From NCBI GenBank assembly GCA_963722815.1, contig CAVROM010000004.1:349505-413504 (forward strand): DNA of 64,000 bases, in the 5' to 3' direction. Below the pieces are notes generated by a model. It did no database searches and was not told the origin of the DNA. It saw only the letters and a list, made by a program, of their open reading frames with translations. Of this stretch, positions 56,353-64,000 are shown piece by piece (position 1 is the stretch's first letter; each line of letters begins with the position of its first letter). This DNA comes from DASQFQ01 sp963722815. GTDB taxonomy: Bacteria; Actinomycetota; Thermoleophilia; Solirubrobacterales; Solirubrobacteraceae. The position numbers were made by a program, and so were the translations under genes.

Positions 56353-57183
56353 GTGTCCTGGAGGTTCAGCGAGGACGTCGAGCCCTACGCCGAGGCGGTG
56401 CTCCCGCTGCTGCGGCAGAACCCGGCGGCCCGCACCGTCGCGCTGACCGTCATCGACGCGCTGCGCGGCGGCCATCGCTTCTCGGACCAGCCGATGCTGT
56501 TCGGCTGGCTGGAGGAGGACGGGGAGGCGCGCGGCGCGATCAGCCACAACCCGCCCTACGACCTGCTCCTCTCGGCCGTGCCCGACGCCGCCGAGCTCGC
56601 CGGCGCGCTGCGCGAGGCCGGCGCGGACGTGCCGGGCGTCAACGGCGAGGTCGAGACCGTGGAGGCCTTCGCCGCCGCCTGGACCGATGGCACCGCACTC
56701 GAGGCGAAGACGTGGCTCGAGATGCGGCTGTTCGAGCTCGGCACGCTGGAGCCGCCGGAGCCGCCGCCGCCCGGCGCGGCCCGCACCGCCGGGGCCGCCG
56801 ACCTCCCGGTCGCGATGCGCTGGTTCGACGCGTTCACCGACGAGCTGGGGCTGCCCGACCGGCTGAAGGAGCCGTTCGTCCGGCAGGCGATCGAGGACGG
56901 GCGCCTGTGGCTGTGGGAGGACGGCGGCGAGCCGGTCGCCCTCGCGCTGCGCACCGCGGCCGCGGAGGGCGTCGCGCGCGTGACCTGCGTCTACACGCCG
57001 CCGGAGCGCCGCGGCCGCCGCTACGGCGGCGCGATCACGGCAGCGAGCTGCGCGGACGCGCTCGCCGGCGACGCCCAGCGCGTCGTCCTCTTCACCGACG
57101 CCGACAACCCGGCTCCCAACGCCGTCTACGAGCGGATCGGCTTCCGCCCTGTCGCCGACCACCGGGTGGTGCGGTTCCGGTGA
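56353..57183 (+). CDS. GNAT family N-acetyltransferase
   Basis: A 276-residue protein whose C-terminal half is a GNAT domain: VARVTCVYTPPERRGRRYGG is the acetyl-CoA loop (R/Q-x-x-G-x-G/A like) and DADNPAPNAVYERIGFRPV the final helix-strand motif. The N-terminal half is a degenerate second domain of the same length, as in two-domain acetyltransferases. It starts at GTG 56353 with TAGCCT 7 nt upstream. It is coupled by GTGA to a cysteine-rich CWC protein. Acceptor unknown. Confidence 0.82.
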   Translation: MSWRFSEDVEPYAEAVLPLLRQNPAARTVALTVIDALRGGHRFSDQPMLFGWLEEDGEARGAISHNPPYDLLLSAVPDAAELAGALREAGADVPGVNGEVETVEAFAAAWTDGTALEAKTWLEMRLFELGTLEPPEPPPPGAARTAGAADLPVAMRWFDAFTDELGLPDRLKEPFVRQAIEDGRLWLWEDGGEPVALALRTAAAEGVARVTCVYTPPERRGRRYGGAITAASCADALAGDAQRVVLFTDADNPAPNAVYERIGFRPVADHRVVRFR

Positions 57184-57419
57184 GGGAGCTCGCCTGCGAA
57201 CGCTGCGGGCGGTCGTTCGGGTGCGGCGTGGACGACGGCGTGTGCTGGTGCGCGGAGGTCGGCCTCGACGACGCAGCGCGCGCCGGGCTGGCGGCGGCCG
57301 GCGACGACTGCTTCTGCCCGAGCTGCCTAGCCGAGCTCGTCCAGACGCCGCCGGAAGCCGCCGGCGCCCTCGACGTCCGCACCCAGCGCCCGCACGCGCC
57401 GGGCCAGCTCGGCGTCTGA
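57180..57419 (+). CDS. Cysteine-rich CWC family protein
   Basis: A 79-residue protein with CERCGRSFGCGVDDGVCWC and a later CFCPSC, the cysteine spacing of the CWC family of small zinc-binding proteins. GTG 57180 overlaps the acetyltransferase stop. Its 3' 93 nt overlap the convergent NYN-domain gene, so the last 30 residues may be a poorly constrained tail. Confidence 0.75.
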   Translation: MRELACERCGRSFGCGVDDGVCWCAEVGLDDAARAGLAAAGDDCFCPSCLAELVQTPPEAAGALDVRTQRPHAPGQLGV

Positions 57420-57728
57420 CGTCACCACCCGCGCGCCCTCGGCGCCCCGGGCCTCGAGCAGCGCGACGATCTCGTCGTCGGCGGCGTCGCGGCCGCGCCG
57501 GGAGGCCACGACGACCTCGGCGCGCTCCGCGGAAGGCGGCTCGCCGCCGTCAAGCACGACGATCACCGGCTCGCCGCTGTCCGCCGCGAAGCGGTCGAGC
57601 TGGGCGACCAGCCTTCGGGCCGCGCCGGCGCGGTCACGCCACCAGCCGTCGGGGCGCGAGCCGATCACGTTCGAGGCGTCGACGACCCAGGTAGGGTCGC
57701 TTGACGGATCCCGGCTCGGAGGACTCAT
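57327..57728 (-). CDS. NYN/PIN-like RNase domain protein (YacP-like)
   Basis: A 133-residue NYN-domain protein. Acidic residues of the predicted metal site are in TWVVDASNVIG, VIVVLDGGEPP, GRDAADDEIVALL and VVTSDAELARR. It is short compared with YacP/Rae1 but contains the core fold. ATG 57728 overlaps the divergent start of the secreted protein in CATG; no better start exists in frame, although no ribosome binding site is seen on this strand. It overlaps the CWC gene at its 3' end. Confidence 0.78.
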   Translation of the reverse strand: MSPPSRDPSSDPTWVVDASNVIGSRPDGWWRDRAGAARRLVAQLDRFAADSGEPVIVVLDGGEPPSAERAEVVVASRRGRDAADDEIVALLEARGAEGARVVTSDAELARRVRALGADVEGAGGFRRRLDELG

Positions 57729-58140
57729 GCAGAAGGCAAGGATGCTGGTGCTGGTTGCGGCCGCGCTGCTCGTGGCGCCCACGACGGCGAGCGCGAAGGC
57801 TCACGTGGTCCGCTGCAGCGGACACACCTACAGCCTCATCGACCCGAGCGCGTTCCCGGGCATCGGCAAGCTCCGGGCCATCCGCCTCCCACGCAAGACC
57901 GACGGCTACGCGCCGCGGTGCCTCGTCGCGGAGGCAGTGGCCGCGCGGGTGCAGGCGAAGTGGCGACGAGGCATGAAGCAGCCGACGACCGTCGGGGTCG
58001 GGGGCGCGCGCTGGGACGGCGGCCGCTGGCGCGTGACCGCGACGATCCATCAGCCCAGCGGCAAGACGCCGTACGCGGCGGTGACGGCGCGGAAGGTCGG
58101 CGCGCCGAGGCAGCGCGTGACCTTCCGGGCGTTCTCCTAG
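57727..58140 (+). CDS. Small secreted protein
   Basis: A 137-residue protein with a clear signal peptide (MLVLVAAALLVAPTTASAKA, cleavage around residue 24) and GGAGG 6 nt before ATG 57727. The mature part has two cysteines and several aromatic residues but no recognised domain. Its TAG stop overlaps the AGTC target duplication of the adjacent insertion sequence, so the gene itself is intact. Confidence 0.7.
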   Translation: MQKARMLVLVAAALLVAPTTASAKAHVVRCSGHTYSLIDPSAFPGIGKLRAIRLPRKTDGYAPRCLVAEAVAARVQAKWRRGMKQPTTVGVGGARWDGGRWRVTATIHQPSGKTPYAAVTARKVGAPRQRVTFRAFS

Positions 58141-58187
58141 TCACTTCCCCCGGATAAACGGGGCCGTTGTGAAGCTGAAATGAGAAC

Positions 58188-58213
58188 GGCCGCGCCCTTG
58201 GGGTGGCGCGGCC
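58188..58213 (-). terminator. Terminator of the IS transposase
   Basis: GGCCGCGCC and GGCGCGGCC pair perfectly around an 8-nt loop, 55 nt beyond the transposase stop. An outer GGCCGTT/AACGGCC pair lies closer to the IS end. It may also shield the element from outside transcription. Confidence 0.65.
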
Positions 58214-58267
58214 GTCTCGGTGTTGGGCGGGTGGCCGGGCGGGCGAGGCCCGGCCCCGGGGATGGTG

Positions 58268-59680
58268 TCAGCCGGTGCGGATGGCGAGCGTGTCGAGGTT
58301 GTAGGTGAGGATGCCCCAGCCGGTGTTGGTCTGCTGGCCGTCATGGCCCTTCAGACGGGACCGACGCAGGCCGTAGCCGCGTTTGAGGTGGCTGATGCGG
58401 CCCTCGATGCCGGTGCGGTAGCGGGCTTGGCGCTTGCGGGTGCGTCTGGACCCTGGTTCGTGGCGGCCGGAGATGAACACGCTCGTGTGCTCGGGGACGG
58501 TGTCGCGGGTCGGTCCGGGTTGGAAGCCGCCGTCGCAGACCAGTTCGCGCGGCGTGATGTCGAGCGCGTCGAGTTCGGTGATCGTGTCGCCCAGCAGTGT
58601 GTTCTCGGCCGGGTTGCCGGGGCGGGTCGACGCCGGCAGGATGAATCCGCGGGCGCCGCGGCGGGTGTTCTCGGTCACCTCGGCGATCTGGGCGACGTAG
58701 CCGAACTCGGTCGGCTTGCCCAGCTTGCCCTTGCGGATCGGCCGCGCGTCCGGGTCGCTGAGGGAGACGAGCCGGTCGGTGATCTTCAAACCGCGGGCGC
58801 GGCGGCTGATCTGCTCTGAGACCTTCTCGCAGCGCCCCGCCAGTTGCTCGAGCCTGGCCGCTGCGCGCAGCTTGGCCTTCGCGCCGCGGCCCCTGGCCGC
58901 CTTGCGCGCCTGGGCGGCGAGCCGCCTGGCCTCGCGCGCGGAGCGGGCGATCTGCTCGCCGGCCTTGGAGTTGAGGTCTGTGACCTGCTGCTTGGCCTGC
59001 CCAGTCCGTCTGGCGAGCGTCTTGGAGATCTGCCTGACCGTGCGCCCGACCGACCGCGACCGGTCGCGGACCCTGGCGGTCGCGCCCTTGACCAGGCCGG
59101 CGAGCTTGCGGCCCTCGCGTGCCAGCGCCCGCGTGCCCTGCAGCGCCAGCATCGCGTCCGACGGGTAGCGGATGTCGGCCTCGATCACCGTCGAATCGAC
59201 CCTCACGGCGCGCCCGACGAACCGCGTCTCGCGCTGCGCCTTGGCGATCACCAGCCGGGTGATCTCGTCCACGGTCGCGTGCCCGAGGCGCCGGGTGAGC
59301 TTTCTGATCGTCGACTCGTCGGGCACCCGCCGATCGAGCGCGATCAGGCAGAACCGCCGCAGATGCAACGAGTCCGACACCTCCCTGACCAGCGTCTCGT
59401 AGCCCCAGCCGCTGCGCTGCTTAACGACCATCAACCGCAGGTAGCTCGCCATCGCGATCGTCGGCCGGCCATGCCCGACCGCTGAGCGGCCCGCCACGAC
59501 CGCCTCGCCGTCCCAGTGCGCCCGGATCGGCGCCAACAGCCCCCGATCGGCCAGCAGCGCGTCGATCCGGCCAAGGTCCTCGGGCAGTTCGCGCGCCTCG
59601 ATCGGCAGCACCTCGTCCCACAACGACAGCACCTGCCCCGCTTCCAGCCGCAGCACACCGACCCCCAAGATCGCCGACAA
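58268..59680 (-). CDS. DDE transposase
   Basis: A 470-residue transposase starting at TTG 59680. The N-terminal domain includes IAMASYLRLMVVKQRSGWGY and PDESTIRKLTRRLG. Catalytic acids are probably the Asp in RVDSTVIEADIRYPSDAM, the Asp in LVCDGGFQPG and the Glu in GIEGRISHLKRGYGLRR. A long Arg/Ala-rich helical insertion lies between the first two. The frame is intact, so the element may still be active. Confidence 0.88.
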   Translation of the reverse strand: MSAILGVGVLRLEAGQVLSLWDEVLPIEARELPEDLGRIDALLADRGLLAPIRAHWDGEAVVAGRSAVGHGRPTIAMASYLRLMVVKQRSGWGYETLVREVSDSLHLRRFCLIALDRRVPDESTIRKLTRRLGHATVDEITRLVIAKAQRETRFVGRAVRVDSTVIEADIRYPSDAMLALQGTRALAREGRKLAGLVKGATARVRDRSRSVGRTVRQISKTLARRTGQAKQQVTDLNSKAGEQIARSAREARRLAAQARKAARGRGAKAKLRAAARLEQLAGRCEKVSEQISRRARGLKITDRLVSLSDPDARPIRKGKLGKPTEFGYVAQIAEVTENTRRGARGFILPASTRPGNPAENTLLGDTITELDALDITPRELVCDGGFQPGPTRDTVPEHTSVFISGRHEPGSRRTRKRQARYRTGIEGRISHLKRGYGLRRSRLKGHDGQQTNTGWGILTYNLDTLAIRTG

Positions 59681-59765
59681 ACACGCCCATTTGCAGGTAA
59701 ATCATCCCAATCACACCGGACAGAACCGGCCCGGATCAGCTAACGACTATTTCCGGGGCAAGTAG

Positions 59766-60251
59766 TCAGCGCCCGGTGCGCTCGTCGTAGCGGCGGAAGC
59801 CGCGCGCCTCGTAGGCGGGCAGCGCGGCGGGGGAGTCGAGCGAGCAGGTGTGGAGCCAGACGCGCTCCGCGCCGTCCTCCCACGCCGCCGCCGTCACCGC
59901 CGCCAGCAGCGCGCCGCCCATCCCGCGGCCGGCGAAGCCGGGGAGGAGGCCGAACGACGCGATCTCGGCGCCGCCGCCGGCGCGCGCGAGCTCGGCGTAG
60001 CCGACCGCCTCGCCCTCGAGGCAGCCGAGCCAGGTGCTGATCGACGGCTGCGCCAGGTGCGCCCGCCAGCGCGCGATGCCCCAGCCGAGCCGGTCGGTCC
60101 ACTGCCACGGCCCCCCGACCCGGTCGTACAGGCTGCGGCTCAGCGCGGCGTCGGGGCGGGGGAGGGGGCGGGCTTCGAAGCCCTTCACCGGCCGCGCCGG
60201 GCGGAGCTGCGCGGGCGACGTCATCTCGAGGAACCAGGTGGTGACCGTCAC
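59766..60251 (-). CDS. GNAT family N-acetyltransferase
   Basis: A 161-residue GNAT protein: a WQWTDRLGWGIARW segment, the acetyl-CoA loop FGLLPGFAGRGMGGALL and the end motif LPAYEARGFRRYDE. GTG 60251 overlaps the menC stop, so it is the last gene of the menA-menC operon. Its TGA stop lies at the edge of the IS target duplication. Acceptor unknown. Confidence 0.85.
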   Translation of the reverse strand: MTVTTWFLEMTSPAQLRPARPVKGFEARPLPRPDAALSRSLYDRVGGPWQWTDRLGWGIARWRAHLAQPSISTWLGCLEGEAVGYAELARAGGGAEIASFGLLPGFAGRGMGGALLAAVTAAAWEDGAERVWLHTCSLDSPAALPAYEARGFRRYDERTGR

Positions 60252-61264
60252 GCGACCCCCAGGCCGGGCTCTCGCGGCACGCGGATCGCGCCCCGCACCG
60301 CGTGGAGGCGCTCGCCCGGCTCCTCGAAGGCGGCCAGGGTGGCAAGGCCGTGGGCGGGGAGCGGCCCACCCGCGGTCAAGCCGGCCGCCGCGTGGACGGC
60401 GGCGGCGATCCCCAGCGGCCCGTCGTAGCTCGACGCCAGGTAGACGACCGAGCCCGCGATCCGCGCCTCGGCGGCGTCGTGGAGGACGCCGGTGATCCCG
60501 CCGCAGCGCGCGATCTTCAGGCACACCGCGTCGGTCGCGCCCGACCCGGCCGCGCCGTCCTCGGCCGCGGTCTCGTCCATCGCCAGCGGCACGTCGACCT
60601 CCGCCCGCACCGCTCGCAGCGCCTCGACGCCGTGGACCGGCTCCTCCGCCAGTTCGATCCCCACCGGGGCCAGCGCGCGCAGCGACGCGACCGCCTCGTC
60701 GATCTCCCAGGCGCCGTTGGCGTCGACCCGGATCGCCACCCGCGGCCCGACCGCCGCCCGCACCGCCGCGAGCCGGCCCGCGTCGTCGCCGATCCCGACC
60801 TTGACCTTGATCGTGTCGAAGTCGGCCTGCGCCGCGGCCGCGGCCGCAGCTGCCGCGCCCGCGCGGTCCTCGGCGCCGATCGTCGCGTTGACCGGGATCG
60901 AGCGCGCCGCCTCGACCGAGATCAGCTCCGCCACCGGCCGCCCCGCACGCTTGCCCGCCAGGTCCCACAGCGCGAGGTCGACCGCGGCCAGCGCCTGCGG
61001 CAGGCCGCGCTCGGCACGGCACGCCTCCAGCAGCTCGGCCTCGTCGCGCTCGCGCGCCACGACGGCGTAGGCGTCGAGCGCGGCCCGCACCGCCGCGAGC
61101 GGCACCCCGTCGTACGGCTCCAGCGGCGCCGCCTCGCCGAGGCCGACCAGGCCATCCTCGGCCTCCAGCCGGACCCGAAGCAGCTCCCTTCGCGTCAGAA
61201 CGCCCCATGAAGCCCGCAAGGGCTCCCGCAACCGCAACGACAGCCCTTCGGCCTCCAGCCGCAT
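60248..61264 (-). CDS. menC: o-Succinylbenzoate synthase
   Basis: A 338-residue enolase-superfamily enzyme dehydrating SHCHC to o-succinylbenzoate. The KxK base motif is TIKVKVGIGD; metal ligands are in RVDANGAWEID, ELAEEPVHG and AMDETAAED; the second lysine is in CLKIARCGG. ATG 61264 overlaps the menA stop. N-succinyl amino acid racemase activity is common in this family, but the men context favours MenC. Confidence 0.93.
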   Translation of the reverse strand: MRLEAEGLSLRLREPLRASWGVLTRRELLRVRLEAEDGLVGLGEAAPLEPYDGVPLAAVRAALDAYAVVARERDEAELLEACRAERGLPQALAAVDLALWDLAGKRAGRPVAELISVEAARSIPVNATIGAEDRAGAAAAAAAAAQADFDTIKVKVGIGDDAGRLAAVRAAVGPRVAIRVDANGAWEIDEAVASLRALAPVGIELAEEPVHGVEALRAVRAEVDVPLAMDETAAEDGAAGSGATDAVCLKIARCGGITGVLHDAAEARIAGSVVYLASSYDGPLGIAAAVHAAAGLTAGGPLPAHGLATLAAFEEPGERLHAVRGAIRVPREPGLGVA

Positions 61265-61653
61265 CAGCTCGCCAGGATGCCCGCCGAGAGCAGGAGGCAG
61301 AACGCGAGCTGGAGCTGGCCCGTCCCGGCGAGCGCGCCGTTCAAAGCCGGCCCGTCGGAGCGCGTCCGGACCACCCGCACCACGGGCAGCGCCAGCGGGA
61401 TCGCGAGCAGCGCCAGCAGCAGCCACGGCGACAGCGAGCCGGCCAGCCACGGGATCTGCGCGGTCACGAACGCCCCCGCGACCATCGCCACGTAGAGGAC
61501 CCGCGTGCGCTCGCGCCCCAGCCGCACCGCGAGCGTCCGCTTGCCCGCGCGCCGGTCGGTCTCGAGGTCGCGCACGTTGTTGACGACGAGGATCGCCGAT
61601 GCGAGCAGCCCCACCGGCACCGCCAGCACCAGCGCCTCCCACTCGATCCGCAC
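61264..61653 (-). CDS. menA: MenA, C-terminal half only
   Basis: The C-terminal 129 residues of 1,4-dihydroxy-2-naphthoate polyprenyltransferase, a membrane enzyme usually near 300 residues. The second Asp-rich motif NNVRDLETDRRAGKRTLAV and four hydrophobic helices are present, but the N-terminal half with the first NDxxD motif is absent. Upstream, homology stops at about 61655 and unrelated sequence begins. Either the gene was cut by a rearrangement or the assembly joins two molecules here. The GTG at 61653 is only the first start codon in the remaining frame. Confidence 0.8.
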   Translation of the reverse strand: MRIEWEALVLAVPVGLLASAILVVNNVRDLETDRRAGKRTLAVRLGRERTRVLYVAMVAGAFVTAQIPWLAGSLSPWLLLALLAIPLALPVVRVVRTRSDGPALNGALAGTGQLQLAFCLLLSAGILAS

Positions 61654-61825
61654 TACCCACCGCCCCAGCCCGGCATCGAATCGGTGAAGATCACCTGACC
61701 GGCCGTGCGTGGGCCGGCGTATGGGCGAGCCGATTTTCCTCTTGCCACCGATTCTCGAATTCCAGACAATGGGTCCCGAGGCACTTATCGGGCGGCTCCG
61801 GCGAGTCGGCCAGGCGGCGGTCAGG

Positions 61826-61900
61826 CTGGTCTGCGGTCAGCTGGTCTGCGGTCGGCTGGTCTGCGGTCAGCTGGTCTGCGGTCAGCTGGTCTGCGGTCAG
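61826..61900. repeat. Five tandem 15-bp repeats
   Basis: The unit CTGGTCTGCGGTCAG occurs five times head to tail with one substitution in the second copy. It starts at the 3' end of adk; one reading frame on the minus strand encodes repeated LTADQ, continuing past the adk stop. No spacer sequence is present. Between menA and this array (61654-61825) I see no gene. Confidence 0.85.
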
Positions 61901-62581
61901 CTCACGGCTTCGCCGGTGCCCCAGAGGATCGGCTGCAGCTCGCAGATGAGGCGCTCGAAGACCTCCTCGGGCGAGCCGAGGCTCTCGACTTCGACGAGCA
62001 GTCGCTTCTCGCGGAAGAAGCCGAGCAGCGGGCCGGTCTGCTCCTCGTACGTGGCCAGCCGGCGCTCGATGGCGTCGGGCGTGTCGTCGGGTCGCCGCAC
62101 CGCGGTCCCACCGCACACCTGGCAGTAGACGGTGTGCTCGCGGTGCCGGGCCGTCGTGGGCGTGTCGAAGCGGGAGCACACCGCGCGCCAGGAGCCGGCG
62201 CCGCACCACCGCGACCGGCACCTCGAGGTTGATGGCGGCGTCGAGGCCGCGCCGGCCGAGCAGCTGGAGCAGGGCGGCCGCCTGGCGCTGCGTGCGCGGG
62301 AAGCCGTCGAGCAGGAACCCGCGCCGCTTGATCTCCTCGTCGCTGAGGCAGTTCTCGACGACCTTCAGCACGAGCTCGTCGGGGACGAGCCGGCCGTTCG
62401 GCCATGAGCTCGGCGACCTCGCGCCCAGCGGCGTGTCGGCGGCGACCTCCTGGCGCAGCACCGTTCCCGTGGAGAGATGGTGGACGCCGAGATGGGCCAC
62501 CATCTTGGCGGCCTGGGTTCCTTTGCCTGCGCCCTGTCGGCCCAACACGACGAGTCGGGGGGCGCGGATAACAGACACCAT
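61897..62581 (-). CDS. adk: Adenylate kinase (about three apparent frameshifts)
   Basis: Nucleoside monophosphate kinase. VVLGRQGAGKGTQAAKM is the P-loop, HHLSTGTVLR the AMP-binding segment, RRGFLLDGFPRTQRQA the central motif and YCQVCGGTAVRRPDDTPDAI the lid with a CxxC pair. The pieces lie in different frames with joins near 62430, 62402 and 62185. It begins at ATG 62581 and ends GTGEAVS at the first tandem repeat. It may be a second or foreign adk, since the usual secY-adk-map context is absent. Confidence 0.85.
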
Positions 62582-62707
62582 TGTCCCTCCCGGCGAGGCG
62601 AGCGGCGAGTCCGGCGAGTCCGGCGAGGTTACCCACGGCCGAGACGCACCGGCCACCCCCGAACGGGGGAACCGCGCACTTTGGACGTTTTTTAAAATCG
62701 GTCGTCC

Positions 62708-63543
62708 ATGACCGTGCACGTGGCCACCTCGCTGCCCGACGCCCTGGCGGCGCTCCCGGCCCGGCCCGACAGCCACCTGCTGGCCGGCGGCACCGATCTC
62801 ATGGTCGAGGTGAACTTCGGGCACCGCCGTCCGGAGCACGTGGTGGCGGTCGGCCGGGTCCCCGAGCTCCGGGGTTGGCGGCGCGACGGCGACGCCGTCG
62901 TGATGACGCCGGCCTGACCTACACGGAGATGCTCGCCCCGGATTTCGCCGCTCTCGACCGGCGATGGCACAAGCGGCCCGCACCGTCGGCTCGCCCCAGA
63001 TCCGCAACGCCGGCACGGTCGGCGGCAACCTCGGCACGTGTTCGCCGGCGGGCGACGCCCTGCCGGTCCTGTCGGCGCTGGACGCACGATCGGGCTGGCT
63101 CGGCGGCCGGCGAGCGGACGATTCGATCCACGACTTCATGGTGGGCGTGAAGCGGACCGCCCTCAGCCCCGGCGAGCTCGTCGCGGCGGCCGCCGTCCCG
63201 GTCCTCGGCGGCTTCCAGGGGTTCGCCAAGGTCGGCGTCCGCAACGCCATGGTCATCTCGGTCACGTCGGCGTGCCTGGTCGTCGACCCGGCCGGCCGAT
63301 CGGTGCGGCTGGCCCTCGGCGCCGTCGGGCCGACGATCGTGCGGGCCCGAGCCGCCGAGGAGTGGCTGGCGGCCGGCCTCGACTGGGACGATCCGGCACC
63401 GGACGAGGCGATCCGGCGCGAGTTCGCCCGGCGGGCGGCGGCCGAGGCTCGGCCGATCGACGACCACCGGTCGACGGCCGACTACCGGCGCCACGCCGTC
63501 GAAGTGATGGCCGCCCGGCTCCTGGGGACGGGCGTTCCCGTGA
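62708..63543 (+). CDS. FAD-binding subunit of a molybdenum hydroxylase (CoxM/XdhB-like), frameshifted
   Basis: Medium subunit of a xanthine dehydrogenase/CO dehydrogenase-type complex. LLAGGTDLMVEVNFG is the first FAD motif, IRNAGTVGGNLGTCSPAGD the second, and GFQGFAKVGVRNAMVISVTS the end of the FAD domain, followed by the CO-dehydrogenase flavoprotein C-terminal domain. Frames join near 62915 and 62955, and a third shift near 63525 would give a TGA overlapping the next GTG. The substrate is unknown; true CO dehydrogenase cannot be claimed. Confidence 0.82.
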
Positions 63544-64000
63544 GCGAGCAGTACGTCCTAAAGGGTCAACGGGGCCGAGCGTGAGGTTCGCGACGCCTGG
63601 CTCGGCGAGAGCCTCCTCTACGTCCTGCGGGAACGGCTCGGCCTGCCGGGGGCCAAGGGCGCGTGCAAGCAGGGGGAGTGCGGGTCGTGCTCGGTGCTGG
63701 TCGACGGCGTCCTCACGTGCTCGTGCCTCGTCATGGCGGCGTCGGCGGTCGAGCGGGACATCACCACGGTGGAGGGCTTGGCCGGGGGTGGCGGGCTCAC
63801 CGACGTGCAGCAGGCGTTCATCGACGAGGGCGCCGTGCAGTGCGGCTTCTGCACGCCCGGTCTGATCGTCGCCGTTGCACGACCTCCTCGACACCGACCC
63901 TGAACCCACCGAGCTCGTCGCCCGGCGAGGCGCTCTCCGGCAACCTGTGCCGGTGCACCGGGTACGGCCGGATCTTCGCCGCCGTGCAGACGGCGGCCCG
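63540..64000 (+). CDS. 2Fe-2S subunit of a molybdenum hydroxylase (CoxS/XdhC-like), partial and frameshifted
   Basis: Small iron-sulfur subunit running off the right edge. GACKQGECGSCSVLVDG binds the plant-type 2Fe-2S cluster, and QCGFCTPGLIVAV with SGNLCRCTGYGRIFAAV the second. GTG 63540 probably starts it (SEQYVL, then VNGAE after one extra G near 63565). Further shifts lie near 63885 and 63930. The large molybdopterin subunit would be expected just beyond the window. Confidence 0.82.

Larger units (their letters stand above)
58143..59763. mobile_element. Complete insertion sequence with inverted repeats and 4-bp target duplication
   Basis: The 1621-bp element begins ACTTCCCCCGGATAA and ends, read inward, ACTTGCCCCGGAAA (12 of 14 matches). 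It is flanked on both sides by AGTC (58139-58142 and 59764-59767). It holds one transposase gene. It sits exactly between two convergent genes whose stop codons would abut if it were removed, so nothing is disrupted. A DDE transposase and short inverted ends fit an IS1182/ISNCY-type element; the exact family is not certain. Confidence 0.85.

Noticed and set aside
61826..61900. Short tandem repeats that might be a CRISPR array
   Set aside because: Units are 15 bp, contiguous and without spacers, and no cas genes are present.
62656..62669. CCCCC-GAAC-GGGGG hairpin as a terminator
   Set aside because: It lies between two divergent starts (adk and the FAD subunit), where no transcript should end. 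An operator role is possible but unsupported.
62708..64000. Bona fide aerobic CO dehydrogenase
   Set aside because: Only the FAD and 2Fe-2S subunits are visible. The diagnostic large-subunit active-site loop is outside the window, so only the molybdenum hydroxylase superfamily is claimed.

Overview
The window is 64 kb of very GC-rich, gene-dense bacterial DNA with strong G/C third-position bias, ATGA/GTGA stop-start overlaps throughout, many GTG starts, and menaquinone, ergothioneine and GatCAB genes. This fits an actinobacterium. A Thermoleophilia/Solirubrobacterales-type organism is my inference from style and gene set; no 16S or ribosomal marker is present. I found no tRNA, rRNA, CRISPR array or replication origin.

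Layout. 0-2.3 kb: a drug-type ABC exporter and its divergent TetR regulator, then a VOC protein. 2.3-6.2 kb: a sulfur/cysteine operon (cysK, esterase, TusA-like, ThiF/MoeB-like, cysE). 6.2-8.9 kb: a TPM-like Gly-rich membrane protein, an SDR and an SRPBCC protein. 9.1-18.6 kb: two-carbon and lactate catabolism, with lldP-glcD-glcE-glcF-aceB leftward and lutABC rightward. 18.5-24.9 kb: a membrane glycosyltransferase, then an ABC exporter, two-component system and HtrA-like protease locus. 24.9-31.6 kb: queuosine salvage, a CDP-sugar module and LhgO, interrupted by an MBL/MarR/VOC insert. 31.7-35.0 kb: a PcrA/UvrD helicase carrying an intein in motif III. 35-40.6 kb: DedA, MFS, hydrolase, a terminal-inverted-repeat element, LysR and folD. 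40.6-47.6 kb: gatCAB, a small GG-tailed protein and ilvBN. 47.6-61.7 kb: menaquinone genes (menF, menD, menH, menC, partial menA) interleaved with egtD-egtB, acetyltransferases and one complete insertion sequence (IS). 61.7-64 kb: an adenylate kinase and the FAD and 2Fe-2S subunits of a molybdenum hydroxylase, heavily frameshifted and possibly foreign or chimeric.

How the genes work together. Glycolate and lactate are imported by LldP. GlcDEF oxidises glycolate to glyoxylate, which AceB condenses with acetyl-CoA to malate; LutABC oxidises L-lactate to pyruvate. CysE makes O-acetylserine for CysK, with TusA- and ThiF-like proteins as possible sulfur carriers. MenF, D, H, C and A are steps from chorismate to menaquinone. 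EgtD and EgtB start ergothioneine synthesis from histidine.

Two window-wide properties matter to a reader. First, about fourteen genes start 6-11 nt after a TANNNT hexamer and lack a clear ribosome binding site, as expected for leaderless transcripts. Second, about a dozen genes carry apparent single-base frameshifts while their motifs are intact on both sides. I treat these mainly as assembly indels and give each gene its full span.
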